DNA of 64,000 nt from Pectobacterium sp. PL152 (GCA_021907015.1 CP091064.1:4154001-4218000); one strand, 5' to 3'; counted from the first letter of the stretch, positions 13,001 through 23,121 are shown. Numbers and translations: made by a program. The notes: generated from the sequence alone by a model not told the origin.

Positions 13001-14742
13001 TGCTGAAGTTACCATTACCTTCTCCGAAGCGGTGAGCGGTTTCAGTAATGCCAACCTGTCGGTGGCGGACGGCACGCTAAGTAACGTGACCAGCAGCGAC
13101 GGCGGTGTGACGTGGACAGCGACCTTTACTCCGAATGCCAACGTGACCAACGCGAGCACGGCGATTGGGCTGACCTACGCTGGCGTCACCGATGCGGCGG
13201 GCAACGCGGGCGTGGGCAGCGCCACTTCCGATAGTTTTAGCATCGATACCGTTCGTCCTGTGCCGATCAGCCTGACGCTGACGGAAACGTCAGGTTCGCA
13301 GGCACTGAGCTACACGCTGGTCTTTTCAGAAGCGGTGACAGGATTAGATGTTCGTGACTTCTCTCTGCTTAACGCCAACGGCACCACGGCGACAATTGGT
13401 GCAGTGACAGCGCTGAGTCCGACAACCTATCGAATTGATTTAACCAATGTGACAGGGGCGGGGGCCGTGCAGTTGGTCTTTACCGGTAATCACGGTGGGG
13501 TGACGGATCTGGCCGGCAACGACCTGAACGGTCAGGGGATCAGCGGCGACGTTCATAGCAATACTGCACCAGTTACCAATGGTATTGGAAATCAGTCCGC
13601 TAGCCAGGGGAGTGCGTTTACCTTCACGCTGCCCGCTAACGCGTTTGTTGATAATGATGCGGGCGATAGTCTGACTTACCGTGCCTCATTGTCCGATGGT
13701 TCGGCTCTGCCGTCCTGGTTGGTGTTCAATCCTCAGACGCAGACCTTCTCAGGTACGCCGCAAAATGCTGATGTGGGATCGTTAGCGATTCGTATTACCG
13801 CAACCGATAAAAACAGCGTCTCGGTGTCCAGCGATTTTACGGTTGTCGTGAATAACGTTAATGATGCGCCGACCACCACCGGCATGAGCAACCAAACGGT
13901 GAATGGTGATGGGGCATTTAGCTTCCAGATTCCTGCTAACACCTTCTCTGATATTGATGTGGGCGATACGCTGCGCCTCAGTGCAACCCGAGCGGATGGC
14001 TCCGCGCTGCCAGCCTGGGTGAGCTTCGATCCTGCAACCGGCACCTTTAGTGGATCGCCGGGACGCGCGAATAGCGGCGATCTGTCAATTTTGGTTACCG
14101 CAACGGATGCAGCGGGCGCGAGCGTGAGCACCACATTTGTCTTACGCGTCCTGTCTTCTACGCAACCGGATGGCGATCCAGAATTCAAATCGAATGCTGG
14201 CAGGCCCGCGGTGGCGATTGTGGGTAATAACGCAGTGGTCCAAAGCCAGCTGTCGCTGTTGACAGTTGCGGCGGCGTCGACCAGTGGCGATAGCCTGCTG
14301 GGAGCACCGTCTTCACTCTTTAATGCCGGTACGGCGGAAGGCTCTACGCCGGGAACCGCCAGCGTGTTTAGCGCAGCGGCACAAGGCGGTGGTGCAGTAG
14401 GCAGTTCTGCGGTTGCCGTGGCCTTTTCCAACAATGGCGTGAATCGTTACGAACCCGGTATACCACGCAGCAATGTCTCTGATTTCAACCAGCCGATGGG
14501 GGAAATCCACTCTGGCGGGGATGTTTGCGAACAATATCATCCCAGGTAATACCGCGCTTGAGGTGTTCAGCGGCGGCAGTTGGCAGTCCGTGTCGGAGGG
14601 CAACTCGACATCCGTCATGTCGCCTGTCTCCGTTTTTGGCGCGCCCGTATTTAGCCAGCAGCTAAAAGCATTGGATGATTATGAACGTCTGCAAATCGCT
14701 TCTCTCGAAGGCGCATTCCAAAACATGAGCAAACCAGCCTGA
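7040..14742 (+). pseudogene. giant repetitive surface/secreted protein (LEPR-x-LFDGA, DUF4347, Ig-like and cadherin-like repeats), frame interrupted
   Basis: Read through frame breaks this is one protein of about 2,560 residues. Near the N-terminus is LEPRILFDGA (residues 32-41), a motif of large exported surface proteins. A DUF4347-like domain follows (about residues 100-260: YDAIHIFSHGSEGKVNLG, LLLYGCDIAGG). After that come two divergent 110-aa repeats (8280-9000), cadherin/VCBS-type modules ending in VNDAP (9000-10740), seven near-identical 102-aa Ig-like repeats, another Ig-like module, and two dystroglycan-type cadherin modules (13560-14150). The frame slips by one base near 8010, 8600-8640, 9275, 9440 and 10910, and gains one near 14500 (five G where ATGGGGAAATCC is expected). 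No RTX nonapeptides are visible. The export genes lie immediately downstream. Confidence 0.8.
11112..13253 (+). repeat. seven tandem 306-bp repeats within the adhesin gene
   Basis: Each unit encodes about 102 residues beginning LPTATIAVSDNALKAGE and ending GNISIDTA. The marker encoding VSDNALKAGE recurs near 11133, 11439, 11745, 12051, 12357, 12663 and 12969, exactly 306 bases apart. Units 1-5 are nearly identical in DNA. Units 6 and 7 are more diverged (KVGETAQ; SDSALKAGERAE). The fold matches bacterial Ig-like domains of the Big_12 kind as I remember it. Confidence 0.92.
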
Positions 14743-14798
14743 AACGGCGGTGGCAGGGTGTGATGAATACAATAAAAAACAGGGGTAAGGAATTGACT

Positions 14799-16295
14799 AT
14801 GCAAAGATGCCCGAAAATTTTCAGCGTCACGCTGCTGGCGCTGTTAGTCAGTGGATGTGCGGTATCAACTCAGCCGCTCGATAAAGCAGAAAGTACCCGA
14901 CGTGCGGATAACGATCTGCGCGTGATGTTCAGCAATCAAGAGCCCGTGACGGCACCCATTACGTTACACGATGCGATGGCAAGGGCGCTGAAATATAACC
15001 TCGAAGCGCGCTTAAAAGTGATGGAACAGGCGCTGGCGCAGGAGCAGGTGGATCTGGCGCGTTTTGATATGTTGCCAAAAATGGCGGCCAATGCGGGATA
15101 TGTGACGCGCAGCAACGTGAGTGCTTCCAGTAGCCAAAATGTTAAAACTGGAGAGCAGTCTTTGGTGCCATCAACATCGCAGGATCAAACCCGCCGCGTC
15201 GCGGATCTGAATATGGTGTGGAATATTCTCGATTTTGGCGTCAGCTATGTTACGGCGCATCAACAGTCGGATAAGCGCTGGATCGCCGAAGAACGTCGCC
15301 GAAAAGTGACGCACACTATCGTGCAGGATGTGCAGTCGGCCTACTGGCGAGCCGTGGCGGCTGAACGTTTGCTGCACCGTATTGATGCCTTAATCGAACG
15401 CGTTAACATGGCGCGTGAGAACAGCCAGAAAATGTCGGCGCAAAAAGTCGGTGACATTATTGAAGCCTACAGCTACCAGCGCGCACTGCTGGATGCGACG
15501 CGCCAGTTGGAGGAGCAGCGCCGTGCGCTGTCTCTGGCGAAAACCGAGCTGGCAACGCTGATGAATTTACCGCTGGGCACAGATTACAAACTGGTTATGC
15601 CGAAGGAGAGTGAACTCGTCGAGCCGGAGCTGAAAGTCGCCTTTAGCGACCTGGAGAAGGCCGCATTAGTGAGCCGTCCTGAACTGCGTGAACAGGATTA
15701 TCAGGTCCGTATCAGCGCGGCGGAAACGCGTAAATCACTGCTTCGCATGCTGCCGGGGATTGAAATGTCAGTCGGAGGAAACTACGACAGCAACTCGTTT
15801 CTGGTTAACCAGCATTGGGCGGATGCCGGGGTGAAGGTAACCTGGAACCTGTTCAATCTGTTCTCCGGTCCGGCCGCTATCGATGTGGCAAAAGCGGGCG
15901 AAACCGTTTCCGAAATGCGCCGTCAGGCGATGTCGATGGCGGTACTGGCGCAACTTTATGTGGCTCGCGCCAATTTCAATGAAGCGCAGCGCCAATACCG
16001 TACCGGTAAAGAGTTACAGAAGCTGGATGTCGATATCCTTGAACAGCTGAATAACCGCTACAAGGCCGGCAATATCGGTGAATTACAGCTGATTCAGGGC
16101 GAGTTGAACGCGGTGAATACTTCTTTGCGCAATGATTTGGCCTATGCTGAATTGCGTAATGCGTATGGCCAGATCTTTGTTACCGCGGGCTTGGATCCTC
16201 TGCCAGCAACGCAGACCTTGAATGATATCCCGTCGGTAGGGAAGGCGCTTGACCAAACGGAGAAGCGCTGGGCGACCGGTAACCTTTCGCTGTAA
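14799..16295 (+). CDS. TolC-like outer membrane efflux lipoprotein
   Basis: The predicted product (498 aa) is an outer membrane channel of the TolC/OEP superfamily. The N-terminus is a lipoprotein signal with lipobox LLVSGC, so the mature protein would be lipid-anchored like OprM rather than TolC itself. Two OEP repeats follow, with long helical coiled segments (for example ALAQEQVDLARFDMLP and YKAGNIGELQLIQGELN). I chose ATG 14799, preceded by GGGGTAAGGA; an in-frame ATG at 14763 would put a polar stretch before the signal. The gene starts 57 bases after the adhesin stop and is followed by two HlyD adaptors and an M50-type protein, so it is the likely exit duct of the adhesin export machine. 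Confidence 0.85.
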   Translation: MQRCPKIFSVTLLALLVSGCAVSTQPLDKAESTRRADNDLRVMFSNQEPVTAPITLHDAMARALKYNLEARLKVMEQALAQEQVDLARFDMLPKMAANAGYVTRSNVSASSSQNVKTGEQSLVPSTSQDQTRRVADLNMVWNILDFGVSYVTAHQQSDKRWIAEERRRKVTHTIVQDVQSAYWRAVAAERLLHRIDALIERVNMARENSQKMSAQKVGDIIEAYSYQRALLDATRQLEEQRRALSLAKTELATLMNLPLGTDYKLVMPKESELVEPELKVAFSDLEKAALVSRPELREQDYQVRISAAETRKSLLRMLPGIEMSVGGNYDSNSFLVNQHWADAGVKVTWNLFNLFSGPAAIDVAKAGETVSEMRRQAMSMAVLAQLYVARANFNEAQRQYRTGKELQKLDVDILEQLNNRYKAGNIGELQLIQGELNAVNTSLRNDLAYAELRNAYGQIFVTAGLDPLPATQTLNDIPSVGKALDQTEKRWATGNLSL

Positions 16296-16355
16296 GGAAC
16301 GGTGTGCGGTCTGGGTATTCTCCTCCAGACCGCCTCATAACACACTGCGTGTTGG

Positions 16356-17232
16356 ATGACGATGTTGAATAAGAAAATCCTATTTCGTAAAACGATGCCG
16401 TTGCACATGATGTTTCATCGCAGGACGCTGCATAACATTCTGCTGAAGAAAACGACACTTTCCCTCGTGCTAATGGCGTTACTCTCCGGTGTGCCGTATT
16501 CCGCGATGGCAGAAAAGATAGAGGATGAGCTACAGCTCGCTCCGGTAAGCCATGCTTCGGCAGAGACGGCGGCGAGAGGCCAGAGGCGTATTAAGAGCGG
16601 TGGATCAGGCGACACTGTCCAGTGAGCTGAATGCGAAAGTGGTTGAGATGCCGTTTCGCGACGGTGAAGCGTTTCAGAAGGGCGATTTGCTGGTGCGTTT
16701 TGACTGCTCGGCCTATCAGGCACAGTTTGCTGCTTCGCAGGCTGCCATGAGGGCGGCACAGCAGGAGTTGAGTCAGAACAGGCAACTGGCCGAGATGAAA
16801 TCCGTCGGCCGCAATGCGGTCGCAGTGGCGGAGGCTCGTCTGGCGCAGGCCACGGCGGAAAGCCAGGTTTATCAGATCCAGACGAACCGCTGTCGCGTTG
16901 TTGCCCCATTCTCTGGTCAGGTTGTATCGCGGAAAGTTCAGGTCTCGGAATATGTCGGTCAGGGGATGCCACTGCTGGAAATTGTGGATAACCGCCATCT
17001 GGAAATCAACGTTCTGGTGCCGTCACGCTGGCTCGCTTCACTCAAACCGAAGCAAGCATTTACTTTCATTCCCGATGAAACTGGCGTGCCGCTACAGGCG
17101 GAAGTGCTGCGCATTGGCGCACGTATTGATGAAAGCAGCCAGACCTTGACGCTGATTGGGCGAGTGCTCAAACCCGATAATAGCTTGCTCGCCGGAATGA
17201 GCGGCAGTGCTCGCTTCACGGGGCAACCGTGA
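16356..17232 (+). pseudogene. HlyD/RND-type periplasmic adaptor protein, frame interrupted
   Basis: A membrane fusion protein that would join the inner-membrane component to the TolC-like duct. It begins with a signal or anchor segment (TLSLVLMALLSGVPYSAMA), then has the lipoyl half-motif VVEMPFRDGEAFQKGDLLVRFD, a short helical hairpin (residues 100-150) and the second half VVAPFSGQVVSRKVQVSEYVG. The frame changes near 16580 (two bases missing or one extra); restored, it reads ETAAREARGVLRAVDQATL. The start is uncertain, with several in-frame ATG codons from 16356 on. Its stop overlaps the start of the next gene (GTGA at 17229-17232), indicating translational coupling. Confidence 0.78.
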
Positions 17233-18547
17233 GCGAATCGCATTCCTTCACGGTTGAGCGGGTATTTGCCGAATTCATTCATCTGGAGCGTCTGGCGCGT
17301 AGCGCCAAAAATAGCGAAACGCTCGCCTACTCGATGGTGAATGACAGCCAGAAGCTGTTCGGTTTCCGTCATGTCGCGCTGGTGATCAATGGGCGTGTAC
17401 GTGCCGTCACCGGGGTTTCCGTTCCCGACCCGCATGCACCGTTTGTCGCGTTTATTGAACGTGCAGGCAAGCAACTGGTTACTCAAAAGCCGCTGAGCAA
17501 ATCACGACGGTGCGTGCCGACTGGTTTGATACGCAAACGCAGAATGACTGGCAAACGCTGTCTGCACAAGAAGCGCTCTGGGTACCGCTGAGGGATCGGC
17601 AGGGACAGCTGATTGGCGGATTATGGTATGCACGTGATCTGCCGTGGCAGGAAACTGATCGGACGCTGATGGAGCAGTTGGCTGATGCCTATGCGCATGC
17701 CTGGCTGGCGCTGGAACCGCGCAAAGCGTGGCGGCCGGGTGTGCCAAAAGCTAAAGTGCTGGTTGCCGTTGCGGTACTGATTGGGGCGCTGCTGATACCG
17801 GTTCGTCAGTCGGTACTGGCTCCCGCCGAAGTTGTGCCGCTGGATGGGCGGATCGTGACAGCCCCGCTGGATGGTGTGATCGCTGAAATCACGGTTAAGC
17901 CAAATCAGGTCGTGAAGAAAGATGAGGTGCTGGTACGGTTTGATAACACCACGCTGAAAGCTCAGGCTGATGTGGCAGAGCGGGCGCTGGGTGTAGCCGA
18001 AGCTGAGTGGCGATCGGGGTCGCAGCGGGCTTTTCAGGATGCAGATTCCAAATCGAAGCTTGATTTGCTGTCGGCGCAGGTCGAGCAAAAACGTGCCGAA
18101 CTGATGTATGCCAACGATCTGCTATCGCGTAGTGAAGTCAGGGCGGAGCGTGATGGTATCGCTGTGTTTGCCGATGGCGATCGGCTGCGCGGGAAGCCCG
18201 TCAGAACAGGGGAACGCCTGATGGAGCTGGCTAATCCTCAGCAGGCGGAACTGAAGATTGAGCTGGATGTGGGCGATGCGATCCAGTTTCCGGTGGAAGC
18301 CGATGTGGCACTCTTCCTGGATAGCGATCCACTGAAACGCCATGACGCCATGCTACAACGTATCGCCTATGAAGCAGCGTTAACCGATCGCAGCACGTTG
18401 GCTTATCGACTCGATGCCCGTTTTATCGCCGACGCACCGCGTATCGGCTTACGCGGCACGGCGAAGGTTTATGGGGAATATGTGCCGCTGGGCGTCTATC
18501 TGTTCCGCCGTCCTGTCGCGGCATTGCGCAAAACGGTTGGATTCTAA
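17229..18547 (+). pseudogene. second HlyD-like adaptor with an extra N-terminal (GAF-like) domain, frame interrupted
   Basis: The first 170 residues form a soluble domain resembling a GAF/sensor fold (LAYSMVNDSQKLFGFRHVAL; WVPLRDRQGQLIGGLWYARD). A membrane helix follows (KVLVAVAVLIGALLIPV), then a HlyD body: VVPLDGRIVTAPLDGVIAEI, a coiled hairpin around 18000-18130, and the second lipoyl half ERDGIAVFADGDRLRGKPV. If the topology is standard, the extra domain faces the cytoplasm. One base is missing near 17490; restored it reads KAAEQITTVRADWFDTQ. GTG 17229 overlaps the previous stop. The stop overlaps the next ATG (TAATG at 18545-18549). The GAF assignment is by pattern only. Confidence 0.72.
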
Positions 18548-20647
18548 TGGCTGTTTTACCTCCACTACGTGACGATCTACACCTTTCTCCGGCAGCGCCA
18601 GCGCGAGATGGTTCCCCGCAGTGGACGTTAGCGGATACGATTTCTGGCCGCTATTTTAAACTGAACAGCACGGCAATCCGCCTGCTGCGTCACTGGCCCC
18701 TACGTGAGTCGGAACAGGTGATGACCGCGGTGAATAAAGAGCCCGGTATACCGCTTGGGAATGACGATCTGGAGCAGTTCCTGCGCTTTTTACGTGCACA
18801 CGATTTGATTGCAGGCAGCGATAAAGAACAACGAAGCAGCTACGAGGCGAAAGCGGCCAGCCGCCGCCGTAGCCTGATCAAACAGGTGCTGCACCAGTAT
18901 CTGTTTTTCCGCATTCCGCTGTGGCGTCCCGATCTTTTCTGAATAAGACGTGGCCGTGGCTAGAGCGTTATGGCGCCATGCTGCTGCGCGTGATGTTTCC
19001 GCTGATTTTACTGCTGGGGATATTCCTGGTCAGCCGAGACTGGCCACGCTATCACAGCTCATTTCCGCATCTTTTCAGCCTTGAAGGGATGATGGCATTT
19101 GGCTGCGCCCTGATTTTCGCAAAATTTATTCACGAGCTGGGCCACGCCTACATGGCAAAAAAAGGCGGGCTGCCGGGTTCAGAGTATGGGTGTGGCGTTC
19201 ATCGTGATGTTTCCGATGTTGTATACCGATGTCAGCGATGCCTGGCGGGTCGGCGATCATCGTGCGCGTGTGCTGATTGGCGCAGGGGGAATTCTGGCGG
19301 AGCTGCTCTTGGCGACGCTGGCGCTGCTGGCCTGGTCGCTGTTGCCGGAAGGGCCGTTGCATTCGGCGGCGTTCCTTCTTTCCAGCGCCACCTGGGTTAC
19401 CACGCTGATCATCAACGTTAATCCGCTGATGCGCTTTGATGGCTATTTTATACTGAGTGATGCCTGGCGTATCGATAATCTGCAAGGGCGCGCCTATGCC
19501 CTGTGCCGCTGGCACCTGCGAGAAAAGTTGTTTGGCTATGGAGACGTGCCGCCGGAGCGCTGGTCGCCTCCGATGGCGAAAAGGCTGCTGCTGTGGGGGT
19601 ATGCTTCCTGGGTGTGGCGTTTCTTCCTGTTCTTTGGTATTGCGCTGGCGGTCTATCACTATTTTTCAAAGTGCTGGGCATCTTCCTGATGCTGGTTGAG
19701 GTTGGCTGGTTCATTGTTCTACCTGTTGTGCAAGAGTGCGCACAGTGGTGGCATCAGCGCAAACGCTCGCAGCGCCGCGCCGTCTGGCGTACCGTGCTGT
19801 GTTTATTGCTACTGCTCATAGTCCTGTTTTCCCCTGGCGCAGTCAGGTAGAAATACCAGCAGTGCTGGAAGCCTCTCGCGTCAGTACGCTGTATTCGCCC
19901 GTTGCCGCACAGCTGAAACAGCTACAGGTGAAAGATGGACAGCGGGTTGAGGCAGGTGATGTCCTGTTGACGTTGACATCCGGCGATCTCGATTTCCGGC
20001 TGGCGATTATTCGTCAGCGTATCGGCATCCTGCAATTACAAATGCGCCGTCAGGCGGCGAATCGTGACACAGTGGGCGACTCGCTGATTCTGGAACAGGA
20101 GCTGGCGGCGGCGCTGGCACAATATCGTGGCCTGAAAGCACAGCAGGAACGGTTGCAAATCCGTGCACCGCAGTCTGGTATGGTGAGGGACATTGCTGTC
20201 GATTTAACGCCGGGACGGTGGCTGGATGCCGATCTGCCACTGTTGCGCGTTGTGAGCAGCGAAGGCGGTCGTCTGCGTGGCTATCTGCGTGAAGACAAAC
20301 TTAATCGCATTGCTGCTGGGATGTCCGGCCAGTTTATTGCTGATGATCCGGCACGTGCCGCGGTACCTGTGATATTGAAAGATATTGATCCAACGGGTAT
20401 TGCCTTCATTGAGCATAACATACTGGCTTCCGAGCACGGCGGGCCGATAGCGGTAAGGCGGGATGAGCAGAAACAGCTGCGCCCGGTTCAGGGCTGGTAT
20501 GGTGTAAACCTTGATGTCGCTACCGATTCGACGCTGCCATCACAGCCACTGCGTGGCCTTGTGGTGATGAACGGAGAAGCGGAATCGCTGTTCGCCGGGA
20601 TATGGCGTCAGGTTGCCGCTTTAGGTGTGAGAGAAAGCGGGTTCTAG
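18547..20647 (+). pseudogene. M50-type (site-2 protease-like) polytopic membrane protein fused to a HlyD-like arm, frame interrupted
   Basis: Read through frame breaks, about 700 residues. An N-terminal soluble part (ISGRYFKLNSTAIRLLRHW) resembles substrate-recognition modules of peptide exporters. Polytopic membrane segments follow, with zinc motif HELGH (19131-19145) and the second site-2-protease motif NVNPLMRFDGYF (19413-19447). The last third is an adaptor arm: VSTLYSPVAAQLKQLQVKDG, a helical hairpin, then IRAPQSGMVRDIAVDLTPG. Breaks lie near 18935 (one T short), 19170 (one G extra), 19665 (one T short) and 19835. Both metal motifs are intact. It may process the LEPR-bearing N-terminus of the adhesin or act as the inner-membrane exporter; neither is shown. 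Confidence 0.75.
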
Positions 20648-21008
20648 GCCGAATAGCCTAAGCGTATTTTCATAGCCATATGGCGGATAGTATTCCGCTC
20701 CCATCACGGTATTCTTCTTGAAAAGCATTCCATGAGATGTTGATTTTTAAATCTCTATCGGAATGCAGTAAATAGTCATCACGATAATTCCACATTTTCT
20801 TTTTCTTATTAATTTCTTTTTATTGTGGTTTTTATTTCTCTTTGTATGGATTCATGAAATGAAATTTGAGTTTTTACATAAATAATTAAGCCGATAAATC
20901 GATGATAAATATCGCCGATATGACTTAACGACTATTTTATTACCGCCGTTTATCTGAGAGGGGAAACCCTGTCGTGATTATCAATGGGATGGCATAAGGA
21001 AAATTCAT
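20648..21008. other. A+T-rich intergenic region
   Basis: About 360 bases, very A+T rich between 20740 and 20940, without a convincing reading frame. It resembles the region before the adhesin. It separates the export cluster from the tail-collar gene, so the latter probably has its own promoter. Confidence 0.5.
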
Positions 21009-21713
21009 ATGAAAAGTGGTCTGAAAACGTATTTATGTATGGCAGCAACAGGGCTTTCTCTGTTTTCCGTTTCTCAAGTAGCGCACGCGACGTGTAGCAG
21101 CGAAGCGTACACGGGGTCTATTTGTTATACAGCAGCAAGTTATTGCCCGAATAACTATACTGAAGCGCTGGGACAGGTCTTACCTATTAATAGTTATCAG
21201 GCATTATACAGTCTTGTGGGGACGACCTATGGAGGGGATGGGCGTACAACGTTTGGTATCCCAGACTTACGTGGCAGAAGCCCGATTGGGTTAGGTGAAG
21301 GGCCTGGGCTGAAAAATGTTGATTTTGGGGAGACACGTGGAGCGGAAACTCACACGCTGACCGTTGCTCAGATGCCTCTTCACAGTCATGTAGCGACGTT
21401 CACGCCTATCGCAGGCACGCAGAAGCCTGTTGTCATCAACGCAACGACAGATAAGGGCACGTCAAATACGCCTACCAAGGCAGCTAACCAGCTAGCCACG
21501 CCTGATAAACCTGCTGCGCTTATTTATGCGGCACCGGGGGCTGCGACTACACAGGTTCCGCTGGCGGGCGTCAGCGGAGGAGAAATAACTGGCGGTGGTG
21601 GTACGATCGCCGTAAGTAATAACGGCTCTTCACAGCCTGTTTCTAATATTCCGCCTCAAACCGCATTAAGAGCCTGTATCGCGTTAAATGGAATTTATCC
21701 ACCTCGCCCATAA
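21009..21713 (+). CDS. secreted tail-collar / microcystin-dependent-protein-like protein
   Basis: The 234-aa product has a clear signal peptide (residues 1-27, ending VAHA before TCSSEAY) and a tail-collar domain: QVLPINSYQALYSLVGTTYG, then TTFGIPDLRGRSPIGLG, and a C-terminal ALRACIALNGIYPP. Such domains occur in phage tail fibres and in MdpB-like bacterial proteins. No other phage gene is nearby, so this is not prophage evidence. The signal peptide points to an exported, possibly surface-exposed protein. AAGGAAAATTCAT precedes the ATG. A role linked to the adjacent adhesin cluster is speculative. Confidence 0.8.
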   Translation: MKSGLKTYLCMAATGLSLFSVSQVAHATCSSEAYTGSICYTAASYCPNNYTEALGQVLPINSYQALYSLVGTTYGGDGRTTFGIPDLRGRSPIGLGEGPGLKNVDFGETRGAETHTLTVAQMPLHSHVATFTPIAGTQKPVVINATTDKGTSNTPTKAANQLATPDKPAALIYAAPGAATTQVPLAGVSGGEITGGGGTIAVSNNGSSQPVSNIPPQTALRACIALNGIYPPRP

Positions 21714-21741
21714 TTATCGCTGTACAAAAGTAAGCCCAAAA

Positions 21742-21766
21742 ATAACCCCGTCGGAAGACGGGTTAT
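21742..21766 (-). terminator. Rho-independent terminator for the minus-strand solute-binding gene
   Basis: Arms ATAACCCCGTC and GACGGGTTAT flank a GGAA loop. On the minus strand the stem is followed by ATTTTT, so it terminates leftward transcription. It may also slow the converging tail-collar transcript. Confidence 0.75.
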
Positions 21767-21795
21767 CGCAGAATAATCAGAACACAAATAACATA

Positions 21796-22899
21796 TTAAT
21801 GAGGTAGAGCTTCTTTGGGATGCAGCCCCAGATTACCTGGGGACGGTTCACCTTTTACTTCACCAAGATACAGACCGATCTGGGCACGGAACGATTCTAC
21901 CGCCGCACGATCGCTCATAAAGTCAGCAAAAGCCTGCGGGCTGGTGTTCTTATATTCCCAGATAGGTTTATAACCAGCGGGTGGTGCCACGTCAGTACGC
22001 ACCGACCACATATACCAGACATTGCTCTGCGTTTCTTTATCCAGCAGCCAGCTCAGATACAGCTTGGCGCTTTCCGGGTGTTTAGCCTGTTTGAAAATGG
22101 CTGCACGTTGGGCCCAGGAAACAAACGGATCGCTTTTGGGCAGAACGAAGCGCGAATTCGCGTTTTGATCGGGAGCCAGTGCACCGTCGGTTGAGAATGT
22201 TGCTGCTGACTTACCGCTTTCAACATCGTCTGCGGGAGCCTGTGTGCCACGAACGTAAACCGGGTTCTGTTCTTTGAATTTAGCGACATACTCCCAGCCG
22301 TATTTATCCACGACCTGCTTAAACCAGAACAGCACGGCGTCGTCATCGTTTGGATAGGTTAAAACAATGCTGCCTTTCAGATCGGGACGTAGATAGTCAT
22401 TCGCTTCTGTTGGCCAGGCATTTTCGGCAATGAGTTTTGTATTGACCACGTTGCTGAACGCATCGACAAATACGCCGGTCCAACTGCCGTCTTTGTCTTT
22501 AAACGCGGGGTACACTTTGTCCCAGCCGATAGGTTTATAGTTCAGCAGCACGCCTTCTTTTTTCCAGCGTGGGTAATCCTGCAAGGTCTGAAGCTGTACC
22601 ACATCCGGCACCAGCGTATTCGTTGCCAGCTGGTTATCAATGCGGGCATCGTGGAATTTACTGTAATCCACAATGACGTTGAGTTTCATGCCCGGAAAGC
22701 GTTTCTCAAACGCCTGTTTGATGCCATCCTGCTGACCCGGGGTGTCACCGCCTGCGTAGACGGTCACAACACCGCCTTCCCGTAACGCATTTTGATAAAG
22801 CTCGTTAATCGGGCGTTTATCGGCTTCTACTGCCGCATAGCTGGTCGCTGCCGTCGCCATCAGCGCCGTAAATGCGACCACCTGTTTTAGTTTAAACAT
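21796..22899 (-). CDS. periplasmic ABC-type solute-binding protein (orphan)
   Basis: A 367-aa exported binding protein with signal peptide MFKLKQVVAFTALMATAATSYA. The body has the type II binding-protein pattern seen in iron/polyamine-class proteins: VVTVYAGGDTPGQQDGIKQA, LVPDVVQLQTLQDYPRW, FVDAFSNVVNTKL. No permease or ATPase lies next to it. The nearest candidates are the FbpBC-like genes 16 kb away, which already have their own binding protein. The ligand cannot be inferred. The start has GGAGGAAT just upstream, and two long palindromes lie in the region before it. Confidence 0.8.
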   Translation of the reverse strand: MFKLKQVVAFTALMATAATSYAAVEADKRPINELYQNALREGGVVTVYAGGDTPGQQDGIKQAFEKRFPGMKLNVIVDYSKFHDARIDNQLATNTLVPDVVQLQTLQDYPRWKKEGVLLNYKPIGWDKVYPAFKDKDGSWTGVFVDAFSNVVNTKLIAENAWPTEANDYLRPDLKGSIVLTYPNDDDAVLFWFKQVVDKYGWEYVAKFKEQNPVYVRGTQAPADDVESGKSAATFSTDGALAPDQNANSRFVLPKSDPFVSWAQRAAIFKQAKHPESAKLYLSWLLDKETQSNVWYMWSVRTDVAPPAGYKPIWEYKNTSPQAFADFMSDRAAVESFRAQIGLYLGEVKGEPSPGNLGLHPKEALPH

Positions 22900-22992
22900 C
22901 GATTCCTCCTGAATGAGAGCCGATATCTACCGATGCACTCTTTATTCTTTGCGGCTGTTGCCAGAATAAGAGGGCATAAGCAGAATCATTAG

Positions 22993-23030
22993 AATGAATA
23001 TCAAATTATTTAATTTGTTTGATATTCATT
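22993..23030 (-). promoter_or_regulatory. perfect 13-bp palindrome upstream of the solute-binding gene
   Basis: AATGAATATCAAA (22993-23005) and TTTGATATTCATT (23018-23030) are perfect inverted repeats separated by 12 A/T-rich bases. The site lies 94-131 bases before the start of the minus-strand gene. It looks like an operator for a dimeric regulator; the regulator is unknown. Confidence 0.5.
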
Positions 23031-23121
23031 ATCCTGCTGACTTAACCGTTAAATCTTGGGTTGTCAGAGGGTTTTTGTATGTTATCCGGTTGTGAATAAT
23101 GTGAAATAAGAAAAAATTGAG

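Noticed and set aside
11223-13159. Series of minus-strand open frames of 78-186 aa opposite the adhesin repeats
   Set aside because: They recur every 306 bases because the plus-strand repeats do. They are antisense copies of the same repeat, not genes.
11112-13253. Regular repeats considered as a CRISPR array
   Set aside because: The 306-bp units are coding, in frame and lack spacer/repeat alternation.
21009-21713. Tail-collar gene considered as evidence of a prophage
   Set aside because: It has a secretion signal and no neighbouring phage structural, lysis or integrase genes.
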